In this document: positions 28,688 through 38,949 of the stretch, one piece after another
How positions within the stretch are numbered: the stretch's first letter is position 1
How the letters are laid out: each line of letters opens with the position of its first letter
Assembly: GCA_965218205.1 (NCBI GenBank)
Contig: OZ244590.1
Coordinates: 62,001 to 126,000, forward strand
Direction: 5' to 3'
Source: CBDDCA01 sp965218205
Lineage (GTDB): Bacteria; Spirochaetota; Spirochaetia; WTKD01; G963693115
Length of the DNA: 64,000 bases
Made by a program: the position numbers and the translations under genes
The notes under the pieces: generated by a model
The model's input: the letters and a program-made list of their open reading frames with translations, nothing else
What the model was told of the DNA's origin: nothing
Databases searched by the model: none

Positions 28688-30796
28688 ATGGAAATGTATG
28701 ATATAAAGAAATTAAGAAATATAGGAATTAGTGCACATATTGATAGTGGGAAAACAACGCTCACTGAACGTATTTTATTCTATTGTGAGAAGATTCATGC
28801 TATACATGAAGTACGAGGAAAAGATGGAGTTGGAGCTACTATGGATCACATGGAGCTTGAACGTGAACGTGGTATTACCATTACCAGTGCATCTACAAAT
28901 GTTACATGGAAAGACTATCCTATTAACATTATTGATACTCCTGGGCATGTCGACTTTACTATAGAAGTTGAACGTTCTCTTCGTGTGCTTGATGGTGCTG
29001 TACTAGTGTTATGTGCAGTGGCAGGGGTACAATCTCAGTCGATAACGGTAGATAGACAGCTAAAGCGTTATAAAGTACCACGGCTTGCTTTTATCAATAA
29101 ATGCGATAGGACTGGAGCAAATCCTGATAGGGTAGTACAACAGCTACGAGAAAAATTAGGACTTGAAGCTCATTTTGTACAGGTGCCTATAGGGTTAGAA
29201 GATAAACTTGAAGGGGTTGTTGATCTTGTAACGATGAAAGCTATTTATTTTGATGGAGAACAAGGAAATGATCTTCGTATAGAAGAAATTCCTGAACACC
29301 TTAAAGAAGAGTCTGATATAAAAAGACATGAATTATTAGAATCACTTTCGCTATTTGATGAAGAGCTTATGGAACATCTTCTTGATGAAAAAGCTCCAGA
29401 AGAGCTTATTTATCGAGCGATACGAACAGGGGTAATTGGCAATAAATTTTGTCCTGTATTTGTAGGTTCTGCGTATAAAAATAAAGGAGTTCAAACATTA
29501 TTAGACGGAGTAGTGAAGTATTTGCCTTCTCCTGATCAAATAGACAATGTTTCCCTTGATTTAGATAATGATGAGCAAGAAGTTCCATTATATTCTGATA
29601 ATAGTAAACCAACGGTTGCTCTTGCATTTAAGCTTGATGATGGACAGTATGGACAGTTGACATACACACGTATCTATCAAGGAACAGTGAAAAAAGGTAT
29701 GGAGCTGATAAATTCGCGTACAAAGCGTAAATTCAAAGTTGGGCGACTTATTCGCATGCATTCAAACTCAATGACTGATATAAACGAGGCAGGAGCAGGA
29801 GATATTGTAGCATTGTTTGGTATAGATTGTGCATCAGGAGATACTTTTTGTCAACCTCCTAATAATTACTCAATGACTTCAATGTATGTGCCTGATCCAG
29901 TTATTTCGCTTGCAGTAACCCCAGTGGATAAGAAATCATCAGATCAGATGTCAAAGGCTTTGTCACGTTTTACAAAAGAAGATCCCACCTTTCGTACCTA
30001 TGTTGATTTAGAATCAAATGAGACAATTATACAAGGGATGGGAGAATTACATCTTGATGTATATATTGAACGTATGAGAAGAGAATATAAAGCAGAGGTG
30101 GAAACTGGAAAACCACAGGTTGCGTATCGAGAGGCAATTACACAAAAAGCTGAGTTTGATTATCTTCATAAAAAACAGACAGGTGGTTCGGGTCAATTTG
30201 GACGTGTAGCAGGATATATAGAGCCAATTCGTGAGTTAGAAGAAGGTCATACTCCTAATTATGAGTTTGTAAATAAGATTAAAGGGGCAGTAATTCCTAA
30301 TGAGTTTATTTCTTCTTGTGATAAAGGATTTAAGATTTCTATGGTAAAAGGAACGCTTGTAGGCTATCCTATAGTGAGAGTGCGTGTTATCATAGATGAT
30401 GGTGCTTCGCATCCTGTTGACTCATCAGATGCAGCGTTCCAAGCGGCAGCTATTGGAGCATTTCGTCAGGCATATGATAAAGCAACCCCAGTAGCACTTG
30501 AGCCAGTTATGAAAGTAGTCTCTGAGACTCCCACTGAATTTCAAGGGAATGTTATGGCATTATTTAATCAAAGACGTGGTATGATCACTTCAAGTACCGA
30601 TGAAGGAGTTATGTCTGTAATTGAGGCTGAAGTTCCGTTGAGTGAAATGTTTGGCTTCTCTACTGAGCTTCGTTCGACAACACAAGGGAAAGCTGAGTAT
30701 TCAATGGAATTTTTGAAGTACGGGAAAGTTCCTCAGTCAATACAAGAAGAGTTGCGTACAAAATTTATTAAAGAACGAGAAGCTGGAAGAAAGTAA
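28688..30796 (+). CDS. fusA: Translation elongation factor G, spirochaete/mitochondrial EFG1-like branch
   Basis: The 702-residue GTPase has G1 AHIDSGKTT (residues 16-24), the RGITI switch, DTPGH and NKCD. The Ser in place of Ala in HIDSGKTT and the KDGVGATMDHMELERERGITI stretch are features of mitochondrial EFG1 and of the spirochaete-type EF-G (spdEFG1), which performs translocation; spirochaetes usually carry a second EF-G as well. GGSGQFGRV and the late domain IV/V segments are intact. It stands alone rather than in a str operon, between the two giant lipoprotein genes. A GGAGAA precedes the ATG. Confidence 0.95.
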   Translation: MEMYDIKKLRNIGISAHIDSGKTTLTERILFYCEKIHAIHEVRGKDGVGATMDHMELERERGITITSASTNVTWKDYPINIIDTPGHVDFTIEVERSLRVLDGAVLVLCAVAGVQSQSITVDRQLKRYKVPRLAFINKCDRTGANPDRVVQQLREKLGLEAHFVQVPIGLEDKLEGVVDLVTMKAIYFDGEQGNDLRIEEIPEHLKEESDIKRHELLESLSLFDEELMEHLLDEKAPEELIYRAIRTGVIGNKFCPVFVGSAYKNKGVQTLLDGVVKYLPSPDQIDNVSLDLDNDEQEVPLYSDNSKPTVALAFKLDDGQYGQLTYTRIYQGTVKKGMELINSRTKRKFKVGRLIRMHSNSMTDINEAGAGDIVALFGIDCASGDTFCQPPNNYSMTSMYVPDPVISLAVTPVDKKSSDQMSKALSRFTKEDPTFRTYVDLESNETIIQGMGELHLDVYIERMRREYKAEVETGKPQVAYREAITQKAEFDYLHKKQTGGSGQFGRVAGYIEPIRELEEGHTPNYEFVNKIKGAVIPNEFISSCDKGFKISMVKGTLVGYPIVRVRVIIDDGASHPVDSSDAAFQAAAIGAFRQAYDKATPVALEPVMKVVSETPTEFQGNVMALFNQRRGMITSSTDEGVMSVIEAEVPLSEMFGFSTELRSTTQGKAEYSMEFLKYGKVPQSIQEELRTKFIKEREAGRK

Positions 30797-30817
30797 TTAT
30801 ATTCTTCCAGCTATGAA

Positions 30818-30859
30818 AAGCTCTATTAAAGCTACCAGCATTGTAGTTAATAGAGCTTT
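30818..30859. terminator. Convergent-gene hairpin between fusA and the outer-membrane protein gene
   Basis: AAAGCTCTATTAA (30818-30830) pairs with TTAATAGAGCTTT (30847-30859). The right arm includes the stop codon of the minus-strand gene. An 11-bp inverted repeat (30781-30791 with 30802-30812) also spans the fusA stop codon. Both could serve as bidirectional terminators. Confidence 0.55.
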
Positions 30860-32628
30860 ATACGAAGTCCTAGTAATCCGCTTACTTCATGTCGTTGTTC
30901 GTTATTGTTATCAATTAAGTTTTTATTGATAGTATAACGAAATTCGTAGTGTAGGTTGCCATATAAAGCTAAGTATTTTGTAAGCTGAATATCAAGAATA
31001 TCAATGATGGATCCTACATAGAATGTATTTTCTATAGTTCCAGTAAGAAAATCAAGAGAGCCTCTTTTTTTATATGCATTGATATTGTCGGTAGGGCCAT
31101 CAAATGCAGAATATTGTCCGTCATCATAGATAGATCCGTCATTGAGAGGGCCGTTGAGAAATCCTACTGATGGATTATTGTGCTGCATAAATCGCATGAA
31201 AAATGTTAGTTCTAAAAAGCTAAGGGGAGTGATTGTAGTGTTTATGGTAAATCTATGGGAACTTGGAGGCATAGTGCTTCCAAAGTGTCGTGAATAATGG
31301 GTGTGGTTTGTATAGTTAAATCCTACTGCATGAACGGTATATGCATCTCCTACTGCACCATGACTAAAAGTATAAGAGCCAATAATTTGATACTTAAATG
31401 AAATATTCTTTAAGAACAAGCTGATAGGATACCAATCTACTCCTGTTTCTAATGCTATTTTTTTTGCACTATTTAAGCTTCCTTGCACAAATGCAATAGG
31501 ATCAAAATCATCAACAACAATCGTAGTAGGAAAAGTGAGCGTATTATTGAGTCGAAGTTTTATGCCTCCGCCTATCATGAGATTTCCTTCTGCAAAATCT
31601 CCAAGAGAATCTACTGCATACATATACTTAAATGGCAGCAGATAGCTAAAATTGAAAGTGCCAAACATGACAGATTCGAATACAAATAACTCTATATTTG
31701 GATTGACATACCAGTTTACTGCATTATAGAAAAAATATTTTCCGAGTCTATCTGAGGTGCTTCTTGAATAATTGATAAAGCCTCGTTCATCCACCGAAAA
31801 TTCCTTAAATTGCTGTCTTGCGGATAATGCAAAAAATGCCCATGTGAATGATACATGCTTGAGTCTCCAAAACACTATCGCATTGGGACTATACTTTGCA
31901 ACAGGACTTACAATAAGTCCATCATCATGAGAAAGTCCTATGCTTCTTTGCATAATACCTGTTTGGACAAATAGATCTTTTTTTCCAACAGTAAAGCTGG
32001 AGCGAGATGCCCATGCTGCTGCTATAGTAGCACCTCCCAATACATTTTGAAATTTTATTCCATCATCAGGAGAGTCATCAAGTATACTTACATATGGGTG
32101 AATGAAAGGTTTTGAAAATAACACTTTGTCTTTTTGTGAAAATTTTGAAGTATATGTTGCGTTTAGTCCAAATGAGGCAGATATGCTAATGAGTGGAGTA
32201 AGAAATGATGACGCAGAAAATAAAGAGCCTCCTTTAAGTAAAGTGCCATACCCTGTGTTATTATCGTTATTGGGAGCGGTATTAAAGATGCCATAGGTAT
32301 TGTTTTCCACTATCGTAGTGTCGACCCTTGTTAAGAATTGTTGTGCAATGATACGGTCACGAAAGCTCCCGACTTTTATGACTGTTTCAAGGATGTCTTG
32401 TAGTACAGTGAGAGGAAGTGGACGAAATGCAGGCAGTTGGGTGACATAGCCACGCCCTACCCATTTATCAATATGTTTATAAATTTCATTATTGGGATCT
32501 GCAGATAATTGTGCGTGGCTCTGTAATGATGGAATGAGTAGTAGTAATGCAATAAAAATCCATATGTGAACAAATATGTATCTATGAAAAAAGGTAAAAA
32601 TATTGGTGTTGTGGTACTTACATTGCAT
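30847..32628 (-). CDS. Predicted outer-membrane beta-barrel protein
   Basis: The 593-residue product starts with a signal peptide (hydrophobic FVHIWIFIALLLLIPSL, likely cleaved after SHA before QLSADPN). A short helical region follows (DKWVGRGYVTQLPAFRPLPL) and then many alternating aromatic strands typical of a large barrel, ending in GLRIKLY with a terminal aromatic residue. The layout recalls Wzi-like and other spirochaete outer-membrane proteins, but the family is not certain. It starts 3 bp after the carD-like stop codon, so the two are probably co-transcribed. No Shine-Dalgarno is visible, which points to translational coupling. Confidence 0.65.
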   Translation of the reverse strand: MQCKYHNTNIFTFFHRYIFVHIWIFIALLLLIPSLQSHAQLSADPNNEIYKHIDKWVGRGYVTQLPAFRPLPLTVLQDILETVIKVGSFRDRIIAQQFLTRVDTTIVENNTYGIFNTAPNNDNNTGYGTLLKGGSLFSASSFLTPLISISASFGLNATYTSKFSQKDKVLFSKPFIHPYVSILDDSPDDGIKFQNVLGGATIAAAWASRSSFTVGKKDLFVQTGIMQRSIGLSHDDGLIVSPVAKYSPNAIVFWRLKHVSFTWAFFALSARQQFKEFSVDERGFINYSRSTSDRLGKYFFYNAVNWYVNPNIELFVFESVMFGTFNFSYLLPFKYMYAVDSLGDFAEGNLMIGGGIKLRLNNTLTFPTTIVVDDFDPIAFVQGSLNSAKKIALETGVDWYPISLFLKNISFKYQIIGSYTFSHGAVGDAYTVHAVGFNYTNHTHYSRHFGSTMPPSSHRFTINTTITPLSFLELTFFMRFMQHNNPSVGFLNGPLNDGSIYDDGQYSAFDGPTDNINAYKKRGSLDFLTGTIENTFYVGSIIDILDIQLTKYLALYGNLHYEFRYTINKNLIDNNNEQRHEVSGLLGLRIKLY

Positions 32629-32631
32629 ATA

Positions 32632-33354
32632 TTATTCAGAGGGGGATGTGTTGGCACGAGATGGCTGTTTTTCTTGACTTTTTTTAAGGCTTTTTTTGAT
32701 AGATTGTGATGTTTGTATACTATCTAAGTTGAGTACAATGGATAATTCATCACGTAAAGAATCAAAAGCAAAATCATAGTACTGTCTTTCTTGAAATGAT
32801 AATTGTCTTTCTAGTCCCCGTATGTACAAAGAGGTGAGCATTTCGGCTGTCTCAAGGGCATTTCCTTTTTTTAGTACTTCTTGATGTTTTAGTAATCGAT
32901 CTTTCCAGGGCAATTCGGATATACTGTTTACCTCTTCTAGTGTTTTCCATATTTTTTGGACATAATTTTTTGAAATAACTTTTCGAATACGCAATATTTT
33001 AATATTTTTTGTTGGAATACGTGATATCATTTTTTGACTCACAAACTTTATAACATAATATGGAACTGTCTCGTTATCAAATGTGCGTTCTTCAATATCA
33101 ATAATTTGTCCTACCCCTTCGTTTGGGTAAAATACAAAGCTATCAATTTGAAATGGTAATTCTGTTATTATTTTTTTTAGTGTCTTTGATGGCTGTTGTT
33201 TAGCAGTAGCAGATTTTATGCTTGTAGAGGCACTTCTTGCTTTTGTTTTTTTTTCTACTGTACTTACTTTGCTTTTTTTTGTAGCGTTTGTAGTAGTAGA
33301 TTTTGTGTTTTTACTTTTACTTGTTTTTTCAATCGTTTGTTTTTTTTCTTTCAT
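32632..33354 (-). CDS. CarD-like transcription regulator with lysine-rich N-terminal arm
   Basis: Residues 1-62 form a Lys/Ser/Thr-rich, histone-like basic tail. A CarD/TRCF RNA-polymerase interaction domain starts near residue 66 (FQIDSFVFYPNEGVGQIIDIEER), followed by the helical DNA-contact region of CarD proteins (including ELPWKDRLLKHQEVLKKG and LSFQERQYYDFA). Such proteins bind the RNA polymerase beta subunit and stabilise open promoter complexes. The basic arm is longer than in mycobacterial CarD and may bind DNA. It leads the outer-membrane protein gene and is divergent from lipoprotein copy B. Confidence 0.85.
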   Translation of the reverse strand: MKEKKQTIEKTSKSKNTKSTTTNATKKSKVSTVEKKTKARSASTSIKSATAKQQPSKTLKKIITELPFQIDSFVFYPNEGVGQIIDIEERTFDNETVPYYVIKFVSQKMISRIPTKNIKILRIRKVISKNYVQKIWKTLEEVNSISELPWKDRLLKHQEVLKKGNALETAEMLTSLYIRGLERQLSFQERQYYDFAFDSLRDELSIVLNLDSIQTSQSIKKSLKKSQEKQPSRANTSPSE

Positions 33355-33472
33355 ATTTTTATACCCTTATATGATGAATATGGAGAAATAGAATTATAGA
33401 TAACAATACCTATTATAAATAATAGCATAAATATTGTTTTTTTGCTTACACTATGAAAATAATATTTTGTAC

Positions 33473-33478
33473 TATAAT
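33473..33478 (+). promoter_or_regulatory. -10 hexamer for lipoprotein copy B
   Basis: A perfect TATAAT lies 38 bp upstream of the leader ATG and just outside the shared 134-bp leader. The best -35-like TTGCTT is too far away (25 bp), so the promoter strength is unclear. Confidence 0.4.
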
Positions 33479-33488
33479 ACTATTATAT

Positions 33489-33622
33489 ACGATAATAAAA
33501 TAAAAGGAGATTTTTATGAAAGAACGGTTGAAAAAACAGCTGAAAAAAGGATGGCTGAGTAGAGAGCTACAAGCCGTGAAAAAAATCGGGGGGGGGGGGG
33601 GTACACTCTCGATATAAGCAAA
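33489..33622 (+). repeat. 134-bp leader repeat, copy B (identical to 23580-23713)
   Basis: It has the same ribosome-binding site, ATG (33516), n-region codons and 14-G tract as copy A. The copies are direct repeats 9,909 bp apart, flanking the DUF285 gene A, fusA, the outer-membrane protein gene and the carD-like gene. Confidence 0.95.
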
Positions 33623-36600
33623 ACCTAACTCTCGTTGCACTGTTTTTAGTGCTAGCAATAGTTACCCTCGTACTCGTAGGATGTTCGGAGGGCAGTAGCA
33701 GTTCCTCAGGTGGTGGAGGAACTTCACCAGTAACCCCGACACTTGCATCAGTGTCCAATGTACAGATACAAGCAGCAGGCAATGATGGGACGCTCTCGTT
33801 ACGCTGGCAAGCCCCAAGCGATGCTACGCATGTAGTCGTAAAAGCTACCTCTACAACGCCAGCACAAGTCATACAAGTGCGTGTTCCTGCAATAGAATAT
33901 CGTGCATTGTTTCAACAAGACAGACCCTACATACTCAGAGGCTTACATGCTACTACCGATTATAGTGTAGAGATAGAAGCCCAAAAGGACTCAGAAGTAT
34001 CACCAAAAACAACCCGCTCTGTTACAACACTGAGCGATGAAACTGCACCACAAGATACCTTTACACAGGTAGCAGTAGAATCAGTAACAAATGGCATAAA
34101 GCTCACATGGGACAAAGCACTACTCTCGTTAGGCAAGACAGACATAGCAGAAGCCACAATACAGGTAATAGAAAAAACTACAGGGGTAAAGACAGAAGTA
34201 TCAGTACAAGATGTAACACAAGGAGAGGTGAGCATTGCTGTGCCCACCATAGACGGCATCAGCTATGATATAGTGGTAGTGTACAAAGATAGCAATGGTA
34301 ACAAAAGCACGGCAAAGCAAGCACTCAGAGGCATAGTGCCATCAGCCCTCTCACAAACAGTAGCAGCACTGCCAGAGGCAAACCTTAGCGTAACAGCAAA
34401 CAATAAAAGCAATAGCCCAGCCGATGAAAGCCTGCTTGTTACGTGGGGGAGCTTTACCTTTACAAATAAAAAACTCCAAGTACGAGTCACAGCAACCGCA
34501 ACAAACACAGTAGTAGCAGAAGAGACAATAAGCAAAGATACCAGTGCAACCAATGTCAGCGGAGCAACTGCACAAGCCAAAGAATACGCCACTGTGTATG
34601 TAGCAAAAGATGGCATAGCACTCACAAAACTCTACGGCACACTTACTTACAAAGTAGAAGTGTATGTCTCTCAAAACGGAAAGTACTCCACTGCAGTATC
34701 AAAAGAATTAGCAACAACCGACAAAACAACAGAGCCTGTAAGCAATGTAAGTGCCGTAGGAGGAGCAACAAGCATAGTAGTAAGCTGGCAAGCACCCAAT
34801 GTACGAGATTACGCAGGAGTGACCATAACAGCAACAGAAAAAGACAGTGATAAAGTAGCAAAGACAGTAACAATAACAGACAGAGCAGTACGCAACACGC
34901 AGATAGCAGGCCTCAAAGCCACCACCGAGTATACAGTGGCAGTACAATCGCAGGACTATGCAGGCAACAAAGGAACAGCAGAAAATGCCACAGTAAGTAC
35001 CGTAGCAGATAGCACCGCCCCCGATGCAGTAACAAACATACAAGCAAGCTATCCCTTTGTATCAAATACAAAAGTAGAAACACAAATAACATGGACAGCA
35101 CCCACAAGCAACAACAAAGATATAAAAGAGTACAGCATAAGCATACAAGAGAAAGGCACAAGTACTGCAGTAGTCAATGAGAAAAAAATACCCTATCCCA
35201 CAACATCACTCTCTGTCGAAGAACTCACACAAGGAAAAACCTACACAGTAACAATACAAGCAATAGACTATGCAGGCAACAAAAGCACATCAACCCCAAA
35301 AGACATAACCACTCCCTCTCAGCTTACAGCACCCTCAGCAGAACTCTTTCAAAGCAAGCCTACACTAGACAAAACAGGAGTCATACAGATAAAAGCAACC
35401 TTTAAGCAAGCACCGGGCATAGGGCGATACTATACCTTGCGTATGAAAGAAGGAGCTACCGTAATAGCAGAAAAAAGCATAACAAACCCAGCAACCACCA
35501 TTAGCTTTGGTATAGCAGATGGCTTAGAAGTACCCAAGAGCCAAGCAGATAAAAAAGACTATCGCTTTGATTTTCTGCAGATAGCAAATAACAGAGTAAG
35601 CCCAGTAACCCCTCTCGCTGATGCAGTAGCAGTATACGATAGCACCTCAACCGCACCGCCAGCTGCCAAAGATGCAACACTCTCTGTAGAATCAGTAACA
35701 TCAACAACCGCAACAGCAGTCTATACATTTAGTAAAGGAGACATTACTAACGACAACAACAAAGCCCCCAATGGAAGCGAACTCAAGCAAGCACAGATAC
35801 AATACAAAGTATACATAGTAGCAGGAGATCACAGCACAAAAACACTAGAGGCAATAAAAGCCCTTGCAGGAGTACAAACAAGAGAGCTAGCAGGAAACAG
35901 CAATCCATTAAAAGCAACATTTATAGGAACAAAGGGAGCAGAATATACCGCAGGAGTAGAAGCAATAAACAGCCTCAATCCTGCCTATAGCATAGGAGCA
36001 TCAGCAACAATAAAAACAGCAACACTTACTACACCTCCAGCACCAAAAGTAACAACCTACACTACCAGTAATGCAGTAGTATTTGCAGTGCCTACCACAG
36101 GAGGCAATAGTGGAAAAAAAGTCATAACAGTACAGCTCAATGCCTCAAACATAGCAGGAGTGAGCAAAGCAAATGGCAATGCCCTTGAAGCAAGAGATCT
36201 TGCCTACTATGTGCTATACCTCAAGAAAGAAGACACAAGCCAGAAGCCTGCCAGCGTATCAGCCCTGTGGGCAGTGGAAAAAAGTAGAGCAAGAGTAGCA
36301 AAGTACACAAAAGCAACAGGAACAACTCAAAACACACTATCCATAGCAATAGTAGACAGCACCAGTGGAAGCAATGCAGGAGACACCCCCATAGAAACAG
36401 CAAAAGACTACTACATAGGAGTAAGGATAGTAAACACAACAAGCCCCAATTACGATGCATCAAATAATAGCAAACTCTTTCCAGCAGGCTTTTACACCGA
36501 TGTAACAGAAATAAAAGAAGTCTATACTTCCAAAGCAGTAGCACCTACCTCGTCCTTAGCAAACAAGCTAGTAGTGTCACCATCAACAAGCACAGCAGGA

Positions 36601-38499
36601 ACAATAAAGCTAGTACTCACGCAGTTAAGCACATTTACAGGAGCAAAAGACTACGATGGCACAAACATAACAGCAAATGACAAGCTAGTATACACCGTAT
36701 ACGGCTTACAGAAAGACACAACACCAACAGTAGCAGAAGTACTAGCAGGCCGAAAAGTAAACATAGGCAGTGCAAGTAGCAGAGTGTACACAGTACCAGC
36801 CCTTGCCAGTTTAGGCTTGTCTGCAGACACAGCACCAGTAGTAGCAATAAAAGGAGCGACAAAATATCACTTTGTAGTAGAAGTAGCCATAAAAACAGAC
36901 CCAAGCAAAAAAGCAGTATCGACAGTGGCAACAGTAACAACCGCATCACAAGCGACCGATCCCGCAGAAGTAAGCAACATACAAGTAGGAGGAGTAACAG
37001 GAGGGAGTGCAAAGCTATCGTGGACAGCCCCCAGCCTTACTGCAAGCCACAAAACAGACACAGGCGATACCCTAGCAGTAGCACAAATATCGTACAAAGT
37101 ATACAAAGTAGCAAAAAGTGGCAGTGCAAAAAGCGTAACAGCAATAAAAAATGCAGACTCAAGCCCCACAACAACAGCAGCAGGAACAACCAACAGCACT
37201 CTGACAGGATTGACAGTAGGCACCACTTACGAAATAGTAGTGCAAGCAGTAAACAGCACCGATCCTAACAAAGAATCAACAGGTGTCCGCAAGGAGTTTA
37301 TCGCAAAAGAAGCCTATGCAGCACCAGGAAAGCCCACCATACAAGCAAATGCACGAGGAGCAACCATAGTACTTACCATAACAGCCCCAACCGTAAAAGG
37401 AACAGCAGAAGACGGAACAACTACTCTCAGAGATAATCAAATAGATTACAAAGTATACTATATAGCCTCAAGAACAAACATAGATGGGGCAACAGTAAAA
37501 ACACGAGCACAAGCAGAAAGCAATGCACAAGTAGGAGCAGAAAAAGACGATGTACCAACAGGAGCAACAAGCTATACAATACGCAACCTACGATTGAATA
37601 CAAAGTACTATATCACCGCAGTAGCAGTAAACAGCCTCAAAAAGACAAAAATCTCAGCAGAAGCAACAGCAGTATCTGCCAGCACCCCAACAGTAGTAAT
37701 AGGAAATGCCACAAAGGTTTCAGCAACAGTAGGCTCAACACCAACATCAGCACATACAACGAGAGTACTTACCAGCATTAGTCCTAGTGGACTATCATTT
37801 ACCTGTGATGAAAGCACAGTAGATAACAGCACACTCAAGCAAGAAACAGGCCTAACAGTAACATTTGCAAAGAATACCAATACAGTAACGATAACAGGCA
37901 CAGCAAATAAATCAAACATACATGATACTGCTATCACTGAGTATAGCTATGGAGTAGTGGAATGTACCATTACTTCGGGAGTCTATTCAGGAGGAAAAGT
38001 ACTTGCGACTATCAATGTAGAGACAGGGCTGGTGAAACTAGCAGGACAATCAGCTACCTATTACAGACCAACAACAAAATCAGCACTGCAAGCTATTATC
38101 ACTGCAGAAAAAGGAGCAAGCAGACAAAACACCAATAGCCCTAACCTCAACATGATAGACACCAGTGCTATTACTGATATGAGTAGATTATTTCAGAATG
38201 ATAGTACTTTTAATGGAGACATAACACGTTGGAATACCAGTAATGTAACAAATATGCATGCTATGTTTAATGGAGCAAGTATCTTTAATCAAGATATAGG
38301 AAGCTGGGATGTAAGCAAGGTTACTAATATGAATGCTATACTTATCTTGGCTGCTGCATTTAGTAAAAATTTATCATTATGGAGAGTGTGTAAAGTATCT
38401 ACTCCCTTGACCTATACACTGTATTTTGCAGGTTCATCTATAGAAGGAGTAAGAACAAAGTACCCAAAATTTAAGGGATCGCCAGAGTGTAGCACATAG
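33516..38499 (+). CDS. Giant phase-variable FnIII/DUF285 surface lipoprotein, copy B (currently out of frame)
   Basis: This is a paralogue of copy A with the same leader. From the ATG at 33516 the 14-G frame ends after 34 codons at a TAA; a 13-G tract would join it to the long frame (open from the tract to 38499) through the signal peptide and LVGC lipobox. The mature part, about 1,600 residues, has about eleven FnIII-like domains: one more than copy A, roughly at 36,000-36,530. It then has the same Ig-like domain and only three DUF285 repeats. The terminal Cys pair (RVCKV and SPECST) is conserved. Some domains are nearly identical to copy A while others have diverged, as expected from domain shuffling or gene conversion. 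A surface adhesin or antigen role is inferred. Confidence 0.8.
33588..33601 (+). repeat. Homopolymeric tract of 14 G, copy B
   Basis: It has the same length and position as in copy A and the same consequence: the lipoprotein is out of frame at 14 G and in frame at 13 or 16 G. Confidence 0.97.
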
Positions 38500-38520
38500 T
38501 AGAGCATAAGAGACGCATAC

Positions 38521-38556
38521 CTATAGCAAGAAAGGATAGCTCCTTTCTTGCTATAG
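38521..38556. terminator. Perfect 16-bp hairpin after lipoprotein copy B
   Basis: CTATAGCAAGAAAGGA (38521-38536) pairs perfectly with 38541-38556 around a four-base loop. It lies 21 bp after the stop codon, the position of a terminator, but no T-run follows. It may terminate transcription or protect the 3' end of the mRNA. Confidence 0.5.
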
Positions 38557-38625
38557 AAAGCACTATGCTATCACAGAAACATCCCTTTTGCAGTATATTG
38601 ATTTTATCACAAAATATACACGAGA

Positions 38626-38633
38626 TAGTAAAA
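38626..38633. repeat. 8-bp target duplication, left copy, of the IS1595-family element
   Basis: TAGTAAAA directly precedes the left terminal inverted repeat and is repeated exactly at 39970-39977 after the right one. An 8-bp duplication is what IS1595-family elements generate. Confidence 0.9.
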
Positions 38634-38801
38634 GGGAACTATATACATAGTATCCCGTTACTACGAAATAACACACTAGATCTATTATTGAAGTGATAAT
38701 TTGTTTTCAATAATTTAATAAATAGGAATATATAGTATTCTATAAGAATAGAAATGAAATAGTATCTGTAAAAATAGAAAACAAAAAACCTAATGTAGTC
38801 T

Positions 38802-38945
38802 TTATCGCTTATCTTTAGAACTGTTTTTTTCTTTCTGTTGTTTTTTATATTCTGCTATTTGTTCAGGGGTAGTAGTAGCTACCATCTCTACTAATTTCTT
38901 AAATCCTACTTTTTTAGGAAGTGGTGGTATTATATTCTCTCTCAT
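38802..38945 (-). CDS. Small accessory protein of the IS element, 47 residues
   Basis: An ATG four bases after the transposase stop opens a 47-codon frame (MRENIIPPLPKKVGFKKL at its start) that ends at 38802. It is basic and glutamine/lysine-rich at its C-terminus (EYKKQQKEK) and predicted to be helical. The tight coupling to the transposase and its survival as an open frame suggest it is translated. A role in transposition regulation is possible but unsupported. Confidence 0.5.
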   Translation of the reverse strand: MRENIIPPLPKKVGFKKLVEMVATTTPEQIAEYKKQQKEKNSSKDKR

Positions 38946-38949
38946 ATAT

